Numbered from the stretch's first letter, positions 12,657 through 24,432 are shown. The stretch: 64,000 bases of DNA from Macrococcus brunensis (GCF_004359615.1 NZ_SCWA01000002.1:62001-126000); one strand, 5' to 3'. Notes: generated by a model not told the origin, from the sequence alone. Translations and numbers: made by a program.

Positions 12657-12690
12657 AAAAAAATAATCTCACCTACATGAGATTATTTTT
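12657..12690 (-). terminator. Terminator between ylmG and ylmH
   Basis: The perfect stem AATAATCTCA / TGAGATTATT has a 6-nt loop and U-rich ends on both strands, so it could act in either direction. It divides the tail of the division cluster into two units. Confidence 0.85.
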
Positions 12691-12695
12691 ATTAA

Positions 12696-12989
12696 TTACA
12701 TCAACATCGGTACAATAAATTGATTATAAATAGCGATAAGGCCTCTTACGAACATCTGCAGGACAAAAATCGCAACAATCGGTGAGAAATCAAACATGCC
12801 GAGCGGCGGGATTATCTTCCTGAAGATTTCAAGATACGGCTCTACAAATCTCGCGATCCATTCACCGATGAATGATTCTCTTAATCCCGGTATCCATGAC
12901 ATAAAAATATAAATAATGATGGCATAGAAATAGATATTCAAGAGAACTAAAATACCATTAAAAATCATATCAATAACTGCTAAACTCAT
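12696..12989 (-). CDS. ylmG: YggT-family membrane protein YlmG
   Basis: This small integral membrane protein has 97 residues, two hydrophobic segments (about residues 5-30 and 65-90) and the YggT-family middle section [13 protein letters not shown]. Homologues sit next to sepF and are implicated in envelope or division functions; the precise activity is unknown. Its ATG overlaps the sepF stop by 4 nt. Confidence 0.88.
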   Translation of the reverse strand: MSLAVIDMIFNGILVLLNIYFYAIIIYIFMSWIPGLRESFIGEWIARFVEPYLEIFRKIIPPLGMFDFSPIVAIFVLQMFVRGLIAIYNQFIVPMLM

Positions 12990-13477
12990 TCTTCCTCCTC
13001 TGGTGCATCCAGCATCTCAGTGATGCTGCCTGCGACCTCCACATTATCTGGTGTACATAAGAAGATATCCTGACCAATACGCTGTATATCGCCGCCTATT
13101 GCATAAACAGTACCACTCAGGAAATCGATAATACGTTTCGCTGATATCTTATCGATACGCTGCAGATTGACGAGTGTCGCTCTTCTGTTTTTCAGCTCAT
13201 CCGCGATATCCTGTGTATCTGAGAATACCCGAGGCTCAAACAGACACATCTTCGAACTTGCTGATGCTGGCTCCGGTTTAATATTGACGACGTTCGGTTT
13301 CACGACACGTTTTTCAGTCGTCGTCTTCACTTGTTTCACGGGTGCAGGCGCTGTCTGCTTCTGTACAGGTTGCGCACGTAACCGTTCTTCTCTCGTATCT
13401 TCACTGCTATAAATTTCATTGTCATTGTCTTCATCATCAATGACAAAGAACCCTTTAAATACATCTTTAATCGCCAT
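12986..13477 (-). CDS. sepF: Cell-division protein SepF
   Basis: SepF ties FtsZ filaments to the membrane and arranges them in rings. The protein has 163 residues. A short N-terminal segment ([15 protein letters not shown]) resembles the amphipathic anchor. An acidic and then Pro/Lys-rich linker follows (about residues 15-75), before the compact SepF domain (about residues 80-160) with the typical [10 protein letters not shown] and [13 protein letters not shown] stretches. It is coupled to ylmG and follows ylmE by 9 nt. Confidence 0.93.
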   Translation of the reverse strand: MAIKDVFKGFFVIDDEDNDNEIYSSEDTREERLRAQPVQKQTAPAPVKQVKTTTEKRVVKPNVVNIKPEPASASSKMCLFEPRVFSDTQDIADELKNRRATLVNLQRIDKISAKRIIDFLSGTVYAIGGDIQRIGQDIFLCTPDNVEVAGSITEMLDAPEEEE

Positions 13478-13486
13478 GACAGCCTC

Positions 13487-14137
13487 CTATCCGACTAACT
13501 TAGTCCCAATTCTAATAAATGTTGAACCTTCACTGATGGCAGATAAATAGTCATTACTCATCCCCATTGATAATTCCTTACAAGGTGCATTTGACTGACC
13601 GAGTGCTGCAACCTGATGCTGCAGCTCTTTCAGTTCAGCAAAGTATGTACGTAACTGTATCTGATCTTCAATATGGGGTGCCATCATCATTAAACCTACA
13701 ACTTCTATCTTCTCAAACCCCTGCAGGCCTTTTACAAAAGCAATGACTTCTTCTGGTGCAAAACCATGTTTAGAATCTTCCCCTGCTACATTGACCTGAA
13801 CAAAGCATTTGATTGTATGTTCTGCACGCTTCTCTACCTCATCAGCAAGCGACTGGCGGTCCAGTGAATGCAGGTAATCTACTTCATTGATGACCTCTTT
13901 TACTTTTCGTGTCTGCAATGAGCCGATAAAGTGAAACGTTGCCTCAGAGGGAAGTGCTGCTTTTTTCTCAAGAAACCCTTCAATCCGGTTCTCGCCAAAA
14001 TGTCTGAGACCCGCATCGTACGCTTCTTGTGCTCGGTCTATTGTAACATATTTTGTCACTGCGATAATAGTCGGAGCATGCGCTGTGACTGATTCTATTT
14101 CATCTTGTATAACCTTGAGATTATCTTTTACATTCAT
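13487..14137 (-). CDS. ylmE: PLP-binding pyridoxal phosphate homeostasis protein (YggS/YlmE)
   Basis: It binds pyridoxal phosphate in an alanine-racemase-like barrel and buffers the vitamer pool. The protein has 216 residues, similar to the family. The PLP lysine lies in AVTKYV (about residue 28). The motifs HFIGSLQTRK and SMGMSNDYLSAI (phosphate-binding side) are present. The start overlaps the pgeF stop by 4 nt (ATGA), so the two are coupled. Confidence 0.92.
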   Translation of the reverse strand: MNVKDNLKVIQDEIESVTAHAPTIIAVTKYVTIDRAQEAYDAGLRHFGENRIEGFLEKKAALPSEATFHFIGSLQTRKVKEVINEVDYLHSLDRQSLADEVEKRAEHTIKCFVQVNVAGEDSKHGFAPEEVIAFVKGLQGFEKIEVVGLMMMAPHIEDQIQLRTYFAELKELQHQVAALGQSNAPCKELSMGMSNDYLSAISEGSTFIRIGTKLVG

Positions 14138-14889
14138 GATTGATTCCTCGTTCCTATAAAAGCTAACATGCGTCCGGTCTTGCCTTTTTCTGTACGGTAA
14201 GAAAAGAACCGCTCGTCTTCAGCAGTACAGATACCACTGATTTCAATCTGCTCACTCGGTACGCCTGCTTTAACTGCCAGCATTTTATTGATTCCTTGTA
14301 AGTCAATCTTATAGTTGCCGTTGTCTTTTAGTTCAAAATAAGGCTCGGCATCAGAACTAAACTGGGATTTGATATCTGCATTCACTTCATAGCAGTTCTC
14401 ACAGATCGAAGGACCTATCATACAGTGCAAATGCTCAGGTGACGGATATGCCTCAACCAGTTTCTTGACGATTTCCTCTTTCGTGCCACGCCATCCTGCA
14501 TGACCGAGTGCGATGAAATTATCCAGATCCGAATAAAGATAGACTGGGACACAGTCTGCAAAGCACATCGTCAGAAGTACATCCCGGTCATATGTATAAA
14601 GACCATCGATGCCATGAAGTTTTTCAGTCAGTTCGCTGATATTCGTGCCTCTGTCATCCTGTGTCACTTCAGCTACCTCTTTGTCATGTATCTGAATCGG
14701 AAAAACCCAGTTATCACGACTGAAATTTATGGCTTCTGCCAGACGCTGCTGATTAGTGATGACATTCTCCGGAGCATCATCGATATAGAGCGCCATATTC
14801 ATCGCATCTGCAGGATAGGGACTGACTCCGCCTTGTCTGTTCGTGATACCGATTATTTTATTTGCTACTGTTTTAAGTTCTGTATACAT
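14134..14889 (-). CDS. pgeF: Peptidoglycan editing factor / multicopper polyphenol oxidase-like protein
   Basis: This is a 251-residue YlmD/YfiH-family (Cu-oxidase_4) protein. The family's zinc/copper site residues can be seen in ALGHAGWRGTKEEIV (His near residue 128), IGPSICENCYEV (Cys), and the earlier FADCVPVYLY motif. In Escherichia coli the homologue removes wrongly incorporated residues from peptidoglycan precursors; related enzymes act on purine nucleosides. It is the first gene after the ftsZ terminator and is coupled to ylmE. Confidence 0.88.
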   Translation of the reverse strand: MYTELKTVANKIIGITNRQGGVSPYPADAMNMALYIDDAPENVITNQQRLAEAINFSRDNWVFPIQIHDKEVAEVTQDDRGTNISELTEKLHGIDGLYTYDRDVLLTMCFADCVPVYLYSDLDNFIALGHAGWRGTKEEIVKKLVEAYPSPEHLHCMIGPSICENCYEVNADIKSQFSSDAEPYFELKDNGNYKIDLQGINKMLAVKAGVPSEQIEISGICTAEDERFFSYRTEKGKTGRMLAFIGTRNQS

Positions 14890-14903
14890 AAGCTTCTCCT
14901 AAC

Positions 14904-14941
14904 AAAAAAGGTCCTACGATCACCTGAGTGGCGATAGGACC
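14904..14941 (-). terminator. Terminator after ftsZ
   Basis: The minus-strand arms GGTCCTA and TAGGACC, with an inner pairing CAC/GTG, are followed by six U. It stands 15 nt after the ftsZ stop and ends the mraZ-ftsZ unit. Confidence 0.93.
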
Positions 14942-14956
14942 GATTGAATAGTCTGA

Positions 14957-16120
14957 TTATCTTCTTGTACGACGTGAGCGTGAACGGTCACGTAAAAAGC
15001 TAGGTACATCAAGGTCACTGTCACGTGATTCAGTCTGTTTAGACTGTGATTGAGTCTGTGGTTGTGACTGTGAATAAGTAGGCTGAGAATATGAAGTCTG
15101 CTGAGACTCATAACGCTCTTCTCTTTGTGTTTCTCTGACTGGTGCGCTTGTTGTCGGACGAACTGGTTTATCATTGAAACCTGTCGCAATAACTGTCACT
15201 ACGATTTCATCCTGCAGTTCAGGATTGATAACAGTACCGAAAATCATATTCACATCTTCGTCTGCTGCATCCTGAACGATGTTCGCTGCTTCCTGAGCTT
15301 CGAACAGTGATAAGGATTCGCCACCTGTGATATTCATCAGGACACCTTGAGCACCTACGATAGAAGTTTCAAGAAGTGGAGAAGAGATCGCTTTTTTAGC
15401 AGCTTCCATTGCACGGTTCTCACCTGATGCGACACCAATACCCATCAGTGCAGAACCTTGGTTAGACATGATTGTTTTCACGTCGGCGAAGTCAAGGTTG
15501 ACTTCGCCGGATACTGCGATTAAATCAGAGATACCTTGTACCCCTTGACGTAATACATTATCCGCTTCTTTGAATGCTTCCATCATCGGCGTTGATTTAT
15601 CAACGATATCAAGTAAGCGGTCGTTCGGGATAACGATCAGTGTATCTACTGCTGCTTTCATCGCTTCAACACCGGCTGCTGCCTGTGTCTGACGTTTACG
15701 GCCTTCAAATGAGAATGGACGAGTCACAACACCGACTGTCAGTGCGCCCATTTCTTTAGCGATTTTTGCTACGACTGGAGCTGCACCAGTACCAGTACCG
15801 CCACCCATACCAGCAGTCACGAATACCATATCAGCACCTTGAATCGCATCTTCAATCTGTTCACGAGATTCTTCAGCTGCTTTTTTACCGATTTCAGGAT
15901 TAGCACCTGCGCCTAAGCCACGTGTTAATTTTTCACCGATCTGAATTTTTGATGAAGCTTTTGATAAGTTTAATGCCTGGCCATCAGTATTAATTGCGAT
16001 GAATTCAACATTGTTCATGCCGTGTTCAATCATTCGGTTAACCGCGTTGTTACCGCCTCCACCGACACCAATGACTTTTAATGTAGCCAGATGATTAAAT
16101 CCTTGTTCAAATTCCAACAT
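14957..16120 (-). CDS. ftsZ: Cell-division GTPase FtsZ
   Basis: This tubulin homologue forms the Z ring. It has 387 residues. The GTPase domain (about residues 12-205) includes [13 protein letters not shown] and the signature [13 protein letters not shown]. The C-terminal domain reaches about residue 315. A flexible Gln/Ser/Thr-rich linker follows, then the conserved peptide [10 protein letters not shown] that binds FtsA and SepF, and finally a very basic end (RSRSRRTRR). It directly follows ftsA and is closed by the terminator at 14904-14941. Confidence 0.98.
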   Translation of the reverse strand: MLEFEQGFNHLATLKVIGVGGGGNNAVNRMIEHGMNNVEFIAINTDGQALNLSKASSKIQIGEKLTRGLGAGANPEIGKKAAEESREQIEDAIQGADMVFVTAGMGGGTGTGAAPVVAKIAKEMGALTVGVVTRPFSFEGRKRQTQAAAGVEAMKAAVDTLIVIPNDRLLDIVDKSTPMMEAFKEADNVLRQGVQGISDLIAVSGEVNLDFADVKTIMSNQGSALMGIGVASGENRAMEAAKKAISSPLLETSIVGAQGVLMNITGGESLSLFEAQEAANIVQDAADEDVNMIFGTVINPELQDEIVVTVIATGFNDKPVRPTTSAPVRETQREERYESQQTSYSQPTYSQSQPQTQSQSKQTESRDSDLDVPSFLRDRSRSRRTRR

Positions 16121-16149
16121 TCCCTTTTCCTCCTATACTGTAATGGCCA

Positions 16150-17526
<1,377 letters not shown>

Positions 17527-17539
17527 TTACACTATTTTA

Positions 17540-17568
17540 AGTTTACATGATTCATTCGTCATTGTGAA
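17540..17568 (-). promoter_or_regulatory. Internal promoter for ftsA-ftsZ
   Basis: On the minus strand TTCACA (17563-17568) and TAAACT (17540-17545) are 17 bp apart, about 40 nt before the ftsA start and in the only sizeable gap (98 bp) of the cluster. It would let ftsA and ftsZ be expressed apart from the cell-wall genes upstream. Confidence 0.65.
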
Positions 17569-17600
17569 CAAAAAAACGGTTTTACTCATAATATATTGCT

Positions 17601-18491
17601 TCATACTTGTTTATCAGACTTTTTCGCTTTCTTGCTTTCTAATTTCTTTTTGAGAGACTGCATTTTTGCATCGTGCTTTTTTTTATCCCGTTCTTTCTTC
17701 GCCTCTATCTCACTTTCGATTTCAAGCCGTTTTTCTTCTGCTTTCTTTGATTCATACGGAATAAAGACAGCTCCTACTTCAAGGTCAATAATACCTGGTT
17801 TAACTAGGTTACCATTCTGGTCCCGGGGAATATCTTTGACCATTCCCGGATAATAATTGAGCTTGTCGCCCATCGTTCTTAAATCACCGATCACTTCCAG
17901 CCCGTCATTCATAAAAATCTGCACACGCGCAGAAGCCTCACGGTTAGGCAGAAAATTAATCTCGGACATATTATTTCTTATCGATTCTTCTGTTCGATTA
18001 AGAATATCAATCATCATTACACGGTCACTGCCTTCAAAATCATTTAAGATAGGACCTGATTTTTCGGCCTGCTGATTTTTCAGAATCTGACCATTCTCCA
18101 GCACCGGTCGATAGTCGCTGCCATCAGCAATTATCGCACGTACCGCATACTCCTGTATTTTCACGTTGACCTGATTCGGGAAATGACGGCTGATTTCCAC
18201 TTTTTTGACGCCGTCTTGCAGACGAAGATTCTGCTCCATCTCAGATACCGGCAAAGTATAAATCCGACTCTTATCCCCTATATTCAGTATTTCACTTACT
18301 TTCTTGTTCGTAATGAGATGGTTGCCTTCAATTTTTACATCCTTGACATAACTGATACCTGTAAACATATAGAGCAGTATTAATGTCACGAGGGCAATTA
18401 CAGTCATAAAAATGGCGAACTGTATTCTATGCTTGCGTTTTCTTTTTTGCCGTCCGCCTTGTTTCAGCTGCTTTAATCGTTCATCTGACAT
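17601..18491 (-). CDS. divIB: Cell-division protein DivIB/FtsQ
   Basis: This septal protein works with FtsL and DivIC. It has 296 residues. A basic cytoplasmic segment (KRKRKH near residue 18-23) precedes one transmembrane helix (about residues 25-47). A POTRA domain follows (about 48-120), and then the beta domain. The C-terminal 60 residues are highly charged (Lys/Glu/Asp/Arg) and probably helical, typical of staphylococcal DivIB. It overlaps murD by 19 nt. Confidence 0.94.
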   Translation of the reverse strand: MSDERLKQLKQGGRQKRKRKHRIQFAIFMTVIALVTLILLYMFTGISYVKDVKIEGNHLITNKKVSEILNIGDKSRIYTLPVSEMEQNLRLQDGVKKVEISRHFPNQVNVKIQEYAVRAIIADGSDYRPVLENGQILKNQQAEKSGPILNDFEGSDRVMMIDILNRTEESIRNNMSEINFLPNREASARVQIFMNDGLEVIGDLRTMGDKLNYYPGMVKDIPRDQNGNLVKPGIIDLEVGAVFIPYESKKAEEKRLEIESEIEAKKERDKKKHDAKMQSLKKKLESKKAKKSDKQV

Positions 18492-19825
18492 ATGACACCG
18501 ACCTGTCTGATGAACTCATCACCGCGCACTTCAAATGTCTTATATTGATCCCAGCTGGCACAGGCAGGACTCAGCAGAACGATATCTCCGTCCTCAGTAT
18601 ATTCAGCTGTCTGATTGACCGCATCTTTCACGTCGTGACAGATCGTGTAATCAATGTCGTGCTGCTCTGCAAACGCCTTTAACTTTTCTGTCGTCTCACC
18701 CACTATATACATACGCTTAACTGACTGGACATGCTGGTCTAAATCTTCAAACCCATTTCCACGGTCCAGACCGCCGCAGATCCAGTGAATTGGTTCTTTA
18801 AACGCATCTAATGCGAAAGAGGCAGCAAGCGTATTCGTCGCTTTTGAGTCATTGTAGTATCTGACCCCTTGTTGTTCTGTCACAAACTCTAACCTGTGGC
18901 TGATGCCTTTAAATGTTGTCAGCGTTTTGATGATGGCTTCATTCGCAATACCTGCTAGTTTACAGGCTGCTACACTGGCCAGTACATTCTCCTGATTATG
19001 CTTCCCTGGCAGAACAATATCTTTTACATCAATGATGAACTCATTTCTAAAATAAACTTTTTCGTCTTTCATATAGCTGCCGTCAGTCTCTTCTGTTGTC
19101 GAGAAATAAATGATCTGACCATTGACTTCATAATCGCTTAACAACTCTTTCTGTGCAGAGTTAAAAATAAGAAAATCTTCAGCTGTCTGGTTTCTAAAGA
19201 TATTCATTTTAGCGCGGACATATTCATCCTGTGTACCATGATAGTCAAGATGTGCAGAATAAATATTTGTGATAACAGCGATATGTGGACGATATGTCTG
19301 TATCCCCATCAGCTGGAAAGACGACAGTTCTGTCAGCATATAATCTTTCTCGTCAGTTTCCTGAGCGACTTTAGAAGCGACATATCCGATATTGCCACTG
19401 AGATGTCCTTTTAAGTCACTATGCTTGAACATATCACCTATGAGAGAAGTGACTGTTGTTTTGCCATTCGTACCTGTAACTGCAATGGTTCTGCCTTCAT
19501 GGATTTGGTAGGCAAGTTCCACTTCCGTAATAATAGGTATATTTCGCTTAAGCGCTTCCTGCAGTATTTCAATGCGATACGGGATGCCCGGATTTTTAAC
19601 AATCAGCTCTGTACCTTCTAAAAGCTCTAATGGATGGCCTTGGTCGAACACTCGGACGCCAAGCGTACGAAGTGCCTGCGCATCCTCGCTTGCTTCAAGC
19701 GAGCCGCCGTCATTGACGATCACCGTCGCCCCTAGTTTCAATAACAGCTTTGCTGTCTCAAAACCACTTTTTGCGAGTCCAAGAACAAGAACTTGTTTAC
19801 CTTGATAGTCTGTCACGTTTTTCAT
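18473..19825 (-). CDS. murD: UDP-N-acetylmuramoylalanine--D-glutamate ligase
   Basis: It adds D-glutamate to UDP-MurNAc-L-Ala in the cytoplasm. The protein has 450 residues. The Mur ligase ATP motif GTNGKTTVTSLIGD is near residue 116-129, and later motifs HRLEFV and YNDSKATN are present. The N-terminal Rossmann-like domain binds the UDP sugar. It starts 1 nt after mraY ends and overlaps divIB downstream. Confidence 0.97.
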   Translation of the reverse strand: MKNVTDYQGKQVLVLGLAKSGFETAKLLLKLGATVIVNDGGSLEASEDAQALRTLGVRVFDQGHPLELLEGTELIVKNPGIPYRIEILQEALKRNIPIITEVELAYQIHEGRTIAVTGTNGKTTVTSLIGDMFKHSDLKGHLSGNIGYVASKVAQETDEKDYMLTELSSFQLMGIQTYRPHIAVITNIYSAHLDYHGTQDEYVRAKMNIFRNQTAEDFLIFNSAQKELLSDYEVNGQIIYFSTTEETDGSYMKDEKVYFRNEFIIDVKDIVLPGKHNQENVLASVAACKLAGIANEAIIKTLTTFKGISHRLEFVTEQQGVRYYNDSKATNTLAASFALDAFKEPIHWICGGLDRGNGFEDLDQHVQSVKRMYIVGETTEKLKAFAEQHDIDYTICHDVKDAVNQTAEYTEDGDIVLLSPACASWDQYKTFEVRGDEFIRQVGVICQMND

Positions 19826-19826
19826 A

Positions 19827-20795
19827 TTAGTTCACTCCTAAATAAATGCCGATCAATCCACTGATTAAACCTACAGCCCAGAAGACAAGGACAATCTTCC
19901 ACTCGCTCCAGCCACCCAGTTCAAAATGATGATGAAGAGGACTCATACGGAAAATACGTTTACCTGTTAATTTAAATGAGGCCACCTGCAGCATAACTGA
20001 CAACGTTTCAGCAACAAACATTAGACCGATGAAAAGAAGCGTCAGTTCCTGATTCAGCATAATAGATACAGTAGCGATGATTCCACCAAGTGCAAGTGAT
20101 CCAGTATCTCCCATAAAGAGTTTAGCCTTATTTTTGTTGTAGAGAAGGAATCCAGCTAAACTTCCTATAAGGATCAGCGTGAAAAGCATGAGACCTGACT
20201 GATTCTGTATAGCGGCTAAATAGGCATAACAACCAAATGCAATGATTGAGAGCCCTGTCGCAAGACCATCTACACCATCTGTCAAATTGACCGCATTCGA
20301 GAATCCGACCTGCCAGAAAATGATGAACACAATGTACAGAAGACCTAAAGGTAACCCTGCATCAGTGAATGGAATGTTGACAGTCGTACTGATATCCAGC
20401 AGTCCAAGAAAACGGCTGACCGAATAGAACAGTACCGCAATCAGAATCTGAAAGAGAAACTTCTGCTTTGATGTAAGTCCCTGGTTATTCTTTTTCACCA
20501 CAATGATGTAGTCATCGATAAAGCCGATAAGACCAAATCCAAGCGTCACTAAAATCAGCAAGATGATCGGTCCACGGTCTTCTACAAATAGAAGAGCGAT
20601 CAGACTTAAGAGCAAAGTACTGAGCAGAAAAGTAAGACCTCCCATAGTCGGTGTCCCACTTTTCTTCATATGACTTTTAGGTCCTTCCTGACGAATCGAC
20701 TGGCCGAATTTCAAGCGTTTTAACAACGGAATGAAAAGCGGTACCAGGATAGCGGTCAGAATAAAAGCACTGAGTGTAAAAATAATTGTCTGCAT
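19827..20795 (-). CDS. mraY: Phospho-N-acetylmuramoyl-pentapeptide transferase
   Basis: This membrane enzyme transfers phospho-MurNAc-pentapeptide to undecaprenyl phosphate to form lipid I. It has 322 residues and about ten hydrophobic segments. Hallmarks seen are GFIDDYIIV (catalytic Asp pair), NLTDGVDGLA and MGDTGSLALGG, plus the late HHHFEL loop. It lies between pbpA and murD as usual. Confidence 0.98.
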   Translation of the reverse strand: MQTIIFTLSAFILTAILVPLFIPLLKRLKFGQSIRQEGPKSHMKKSGTPTMGGLTFLLSTLLLSLIALLFVEDRGPIILLILVTLGFGLIGFIDDYIIVVKKNNQGLTSKQKFLFQILIAVLFYSVSRFLGLLDISTTVNIPFTDAGLPLGLLYIVFIIFWQVGFSNAVNLTDGVDGLATGLSIIAFGCYAYLAAIQNQSGLMLFTLILIGSLAGFLLYNKNKAKLFMGDTGSLALGGIIATVSIMLNQELTLLFIGLMFVAETLSVMLQVASFKLTGKRIFRMSPLHHHFELGGWSEWKIVLVFWAVGLISGLIGIYLGVN

Positions 20796-20810
20796 AATTG
20801 TTATAGGCGG

Positions 20811-23111
20811 CTAGTTATTAGCCGCTTTCTCCTTTGTAGTTTGTGATTCTTTTTCCTGAGTGGATTTCTTTTCTTTAGGCTGGGTCTTTGATTGGTCGAC
20901 TTCTTTCTGCAAGGCATTTTCCTCGTCTTTTCGTTCTGCATCAATAATCTGGTCATAAGCCGGAGATTGTTTTAAAGGATCTAATGAATCCATATTGACG
21001 ACAATATCGACACCTTTTTTGATGGCGGTACCTGCTGGAACAGATTGCTTAACGACATAGCCACTGCCATCAAATTTAATCGCTGCACCAGTCAAGGTTT
21101 CAAGTGCATTAAGCTCCCGCTTCGACCAGCCGGAGAGGTCAGGCAAGGTGACATCGCCCGAAGTCAGTAAGAGCACCTTACTTCCATCAAGTAACTGGCC
21201 TGCTGCAGGTTGACTTGCAATCACTTTATCACCACTTCCCAGTACAATCGGCTCCAGGTTTCTGGATTCGATTTCAGATACTGCTTTATCTGTTGTCTCA
21301 TTGATGACTGATGGCACTTCAGTCGTCGTCGGCTTCACTTTTTTCTGTGACCCTGAAGAAACATCCAGATATTTAAGTGTATTTTCCATCAAAGGCTTGT
21401 ACTCTCTTGATACACCCATATTATACGCTTCTGCATCATTTTTTTGTGCTAGAGACATACCCATATAAACGATGACTCTCGGTTTATCTGCCGGCGCATA
21501 ACCCATGAAGCTGACAAAATAAGGGTTAGCTCCCTGTACGTAGCCCCCATTTTCCGTATCAGCCACTTGTGCAGTTCCGGTCTTACCCGCAATCTGATAA
21601 TCATCAATACGGTAGTTAAACGCATGCATCTCAGAACCGTAGACAACATCTTTCAGTTCACGCATTGTCTTTCTAGCCGTATCCGCTGTAATCGGCTGCC
21701 CGACCACTTCTTTTTTACCTTTAATCACCACTGAACGATCAGGGGAAGTCACTGACTGGACGATATAAGGTTTCAGCATCTTGCCCTCATTAAGTATAGC
21801 GGACTCAGCCTGGACCATCTGTATTGGCGTCACTGTTGTTGACTGACCGAAAGCTGAAACTTTCTGGCTCAGTGGATCTCCCCAAGAAATATTGCCTGCA
21901 GGTTCCCCGTCAAAGAGCACGCCAGTTTTTTTGCCAAATCCAAACTTTTCGTAGTATTGTTTCATTTTATCGATACCGACTTCATCCTGCAGTTTCATCA
22001 TCAGGACGTTTGAAGAGAGCTGAAATCCTTTATTCATGGAAATCTTGCCCCAGCCGACATCGTTCCAGTCGGAAATCTCATGCCCTTCGACTTCTCGCGT
22101 ACCTGACATATATTTTTTCTGACGCTGATATTTTCCTTCTTGTATAGCAGCAGCCAGTCCATATGTCTTAAACGTAGAGCCTGGTTCATAAGTGTTCTGG
22201 AATAAGTCATTCTGCCACTTATCACCAAAACCTTCCCGTGTCTCCGGATTAAAGGTCGGGCGCTGACTGAAACCTAGTATTTCACCTGTTTTCGCGTCTG
22301 CTACAACAGCAAAGACATCCTTCGGTTTATAGCGCTTTACCATTTTATCCATTGCATCTTCAACAAATATCTGGATATTCTTATCGATGGTCAGATGGAC
22401 ATCATCACCATCTACTGCCGGTTTCACATTACCTGAGTTAGGCAGCACATACTGCCAGATATCCTGATTGAATGAAGTCTTACCCGGCTGGCCGGATAAA
22501 TAAGTATTAAATACCTTTTCAACTCCCAGCATGCCTTCAATCTGACCGGTCTCCGGATTTTTCTCTGCAAAGCCTATCGTATGTGATGCAAAGTTACCAT
22601 TCGGATAGAAGCGCTTCTTCTCAGTGAAGAACGTCAGCCCAGGCAATTTCAATGCTTCAATCTTCTTCTTCTGTGCATAAGTCAGATCTCTGCCTGCTTT
22701 ACCGAATTCAACCTGGAACGCTTTTTTTGTCGATAATTTAGCACGTATTTCTTTCTCCGGCATATCAATAATCTTTGCAAGGGCACTAGATGTCTTCTTG
22801 ACATCAACGATATGCGCTGGAGACTGATCTGTATTCTTCATATTCTTGTCCAGGACCGCAATCAGTTTGTACGAATTGACGTCCTGTGCGAGTATCTGGC
22901 CATTACGGTCATAAATGTTGCCGCGCTTAGGCTGATTAATAATATTTCTTGCATATTTTTCACTCGCTTTAAGAACAAGATCCTGTCCGGATGATGTTCC
23001 TGTCAGCATCACAAAGGAGTATCTAAAAATCAACAGAAAAAAGAGCAGTCCGAATAACAAAACCAGAAGGACTGCTCCTATTTTATTTTTCTTTATTTTA
23101 ATTGCTGCCAT
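20811..23111 (-). CDS. pbpA: Penicillin-binding protein 1 (septal transpeptidase, PASTA domains)
   Basis: This class B PBP cross-links septal peptidoglycan with FtsW. It has 766 residues. A single transmembrane helix near residues 12-34 is followed by a dimerisation domain. The transpeptidase domain carries the active-site motif STFK, SSN and KTGTAQ. Two PASTA repeats (about residues 600-715) precede a hydrophilic tail rich in Lys, Gln, Ser and Thr. It overlaps ftsL by 14 nt, and the ribosome site in front of its ATG is weak, consistent with coupling to ftsL. Confidence 0.96.
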   Translation of the reverse strand: MAAIKIKKNKIGAVLLVLLFGLLFFLLIFRYSFVMLTGTSSGQDLVLKASEKYARNIINQPKRGNIYDRNGQILAQDVNSYKLIAVLDKNMKNTDQSPAHIVDVKKTSSALAKIIDMPEKEIRAKLSTKKAFQVEFGKAGRDLTYAQKKKIEALKLPGLTFFTEKKRFYPNGNFASHTIGFAEKNPETGQIEGMLGVEKVFNTYLSGQPGKTSFNQDIWQYVLPNSGNVKPAVDGDDVHLTIDKNIQIFVEDAMDKMVKRYKPKDVFAVVADAKTGEILGFSQRPTFNPETREGFGDKWQNDLFQNTYEPGSTFKTYGLAAAIQEGKYQRQKKYMSGTREVEGHEISDWNDVGWGKISMNKGFQLSSNVLMMKLQDEVGIDKMKQYYEKFGFGKKTGVLFDGEPAGNISWGDPLSQKVSAFGQSTTVTPIQMVQAESAILNEGKMLKPYIVQSVTSPDRSVVIKGKKEVVGQPITADTARKTMRELKDVVYGSEMHAFNYRIDDYQIAGKTGTAQVADTENGGYVQGANPYFVSFMGYAPADKPRVIVYMGMSLAQKNDAEAYNMGVSREYKPLMENTLKYLDVSSGSQKKVKPTTTEVPSVINETTDKAVSEIESRNLEPIVLGSGDKVIASQPAAGQLLDGSKVLLLTSGDVTLPDLSGWSKRELNALETLTGAAIKFDGSGYVVKQSVPAGTAIKKGVDIVVNMDSLDPLKQSPAYDQIIDAERKDEENALQKEVDQSKTQPKEKKSTQEKESQTTKEKAANN

Positions 23112-23475
23112 CTTTTTGCACGACCTTTACGTTATCATTTTTCAAGCTCAGGCCGTAACCTTGTGCTTTACTATAGATACGTTCGTAAGATGATTGCTTC
23201 ATTGCTTCAGATTTTAATTCGCCGTTAACATCTTTCTGGTGAATAATTTCAGACTGTGTTGTTGCAATTTTGCTATTCATATCATACGCATCATACTTTA
23301 AAGATAGCATATAACTACTGACCAGTGCAATTAATGCCACAAGGACCAGATAGACCATTTTCTCTAATTTGGATAATGAAACAACATGGGTTTTTGTTGC
23401 CGTTTTTGTTTTAGTTTTTACGGGTGTGTCATACGCTCTTTCAAAGACATTACTGTTTACATATTCAGCTGCCAT
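23098..23475 (-). CDS. ftsL: Cell-division protein FtsL
   Basis: This bitopic septal protein has 125 residues. A basic Lys/Thr-rich cytoplasmic segment precedes one transmembrane helix (about residues 37-58) and an extracellular coiled coil. Position between rsmH and pbpA, size and topology identify it; the primary sequence is poorly conserved in this family. It is probably coupled to pbpA. Confidence 0.9.
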   Translation of the reverse strand: MAAEYVNSNVFERAYDTPVKTKTKTATKTHVVSLSKLEKMVYLVLVALIALVSSYMLSLKYDAYDMNSKIATTQSEIIHQKDVNGELKSEAMKQSSYERIYSKAQGYGLSLKNDNVKVVQKDGSN

Positions 23476-23486
23476 GTTGTCACCTC

Positions 23487-24422
23487 TTATTTTAATACTT
23501 CCACTACTCTGAGCTTCGCACTTCTCGCTCTATTATTGGCAGTCAATTCTTCTTCAGAAGATTCAACAGGTTTGCGGTTGACAAGTTTCAGCTTCGGCTT
23601 GAATTCTTCCGGTATAACCGGCAATCCTCGCGGAATATCAGGTCCCTTTCCGTATTCACGGAAAATTTGTTTGCACATCCGATCCTCCAAGGAATGGAAC
23701 GTGATGACGGAGATACGTCCGCCTACTTTAACTGAATCAATCGCCTGTTCGATCGATGATTCAAATGCGCCCAGTTCGTCATTGACAGCGATCCTGATAG
23801 CCTGAAAGACTCTTTTGGCTGGATGACCGCCTTTACGTCGTGCCGGGGCCGGGATGCTTTCTTTAATGATTTCAACGAGCTGTACCGTCGTTTCAATCGG
23901 CTCTGTTTCTCTTGTTTTTTCAATGTTTCTAGCGATTTGTTTTGAAAACTTCTCTTCTCCGTAACGATAAAAGATAGAAACGAGTTTTTCGTACGGCCAT
24001 TCATTGACTACTTCATAAGCTGATAAGTCCTGGGTGCGGTCCATACGCATATCCAGTCTTGCTTCCTGGTGATAACTGAATCCTCTCTCAGCATCATCAA
24101 GTTGCGGACTAGAGACACCTAAGTCATATAGAATGCCGTCTACTTTATCGATATTCAGTTCATCGAGAACCGTACGTAAATGACGAAAATTATTTTTAAC
24201 GAGTGTTACCTTATGTAAATGTTCTTTAAGTACTTCTTTAGCATTATTCAATGCAGTATCATCCTGATCGATTGCAATCAGTCTGCCTGAATCCGATAAC
24301 TGCTTAACCAGATAGAGACTATGGCCTGCACCACCTAACGTACAATCGACATAAACGCCGTCTTTCTTGATATCCAGCATATCGACTGTTTCATTTAACA
24401 GTACGGTAATGTGATGGAACAT
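23487..24422 (-). CDS. rsmH: 16S rRNA (cytosine-1402-N4)-methyltransferase
   Basis: RsmH (MraW) methylates C1402 in the ribosomal P site using SAM. The protein has 311 residues. The SAM-binding stretch [12 protein letters not shown] (about residues 23-34), the [12 protein letters not shown] motif and the late [10 protein letters not shown] motif are typical. It follows mraZ by 10 nt and precedes ftsL by 11 nt. Confidence 0.97.
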   Translation of the reverse strand: MFHHITVLLNETVDMLDIKKDGVYVDCTLGGAGHSLYLVKQLSDSGRLIAIDQDDTALNNAKEVLKEHLHKVTLVKNNFRHLRTVLDELNIDKVDGILYDLGVSSPQLDDAERGFSYHQEARLDMRMDRTQDLSAYEVVNEWPYEKLVSIFYRYGEEKFSKQIARNIEKTRETEPIETTVQLVEIIKESIPAPARRKGGHPAKRVFQAIRIAVNDELGAFESSIEQAIDSVKVGGRISVITFHSLEDRMCKQIFREYGKGPDIPRGLPVIPEEFKPKLKLVNRKPVESSEEELTANNRARSAKLRVVEVLK

Positions 24423-24432
24423 ATTCTACCTC

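Noticed and set aside
20811-20930. Frameshift or fusion at the PBP1 C-terminus
   Set aside because: The Lys/Gln/Ser/Thr-rich tail after the PASTA repeats is in frame and of a sort common in staphylococcal PBP1.
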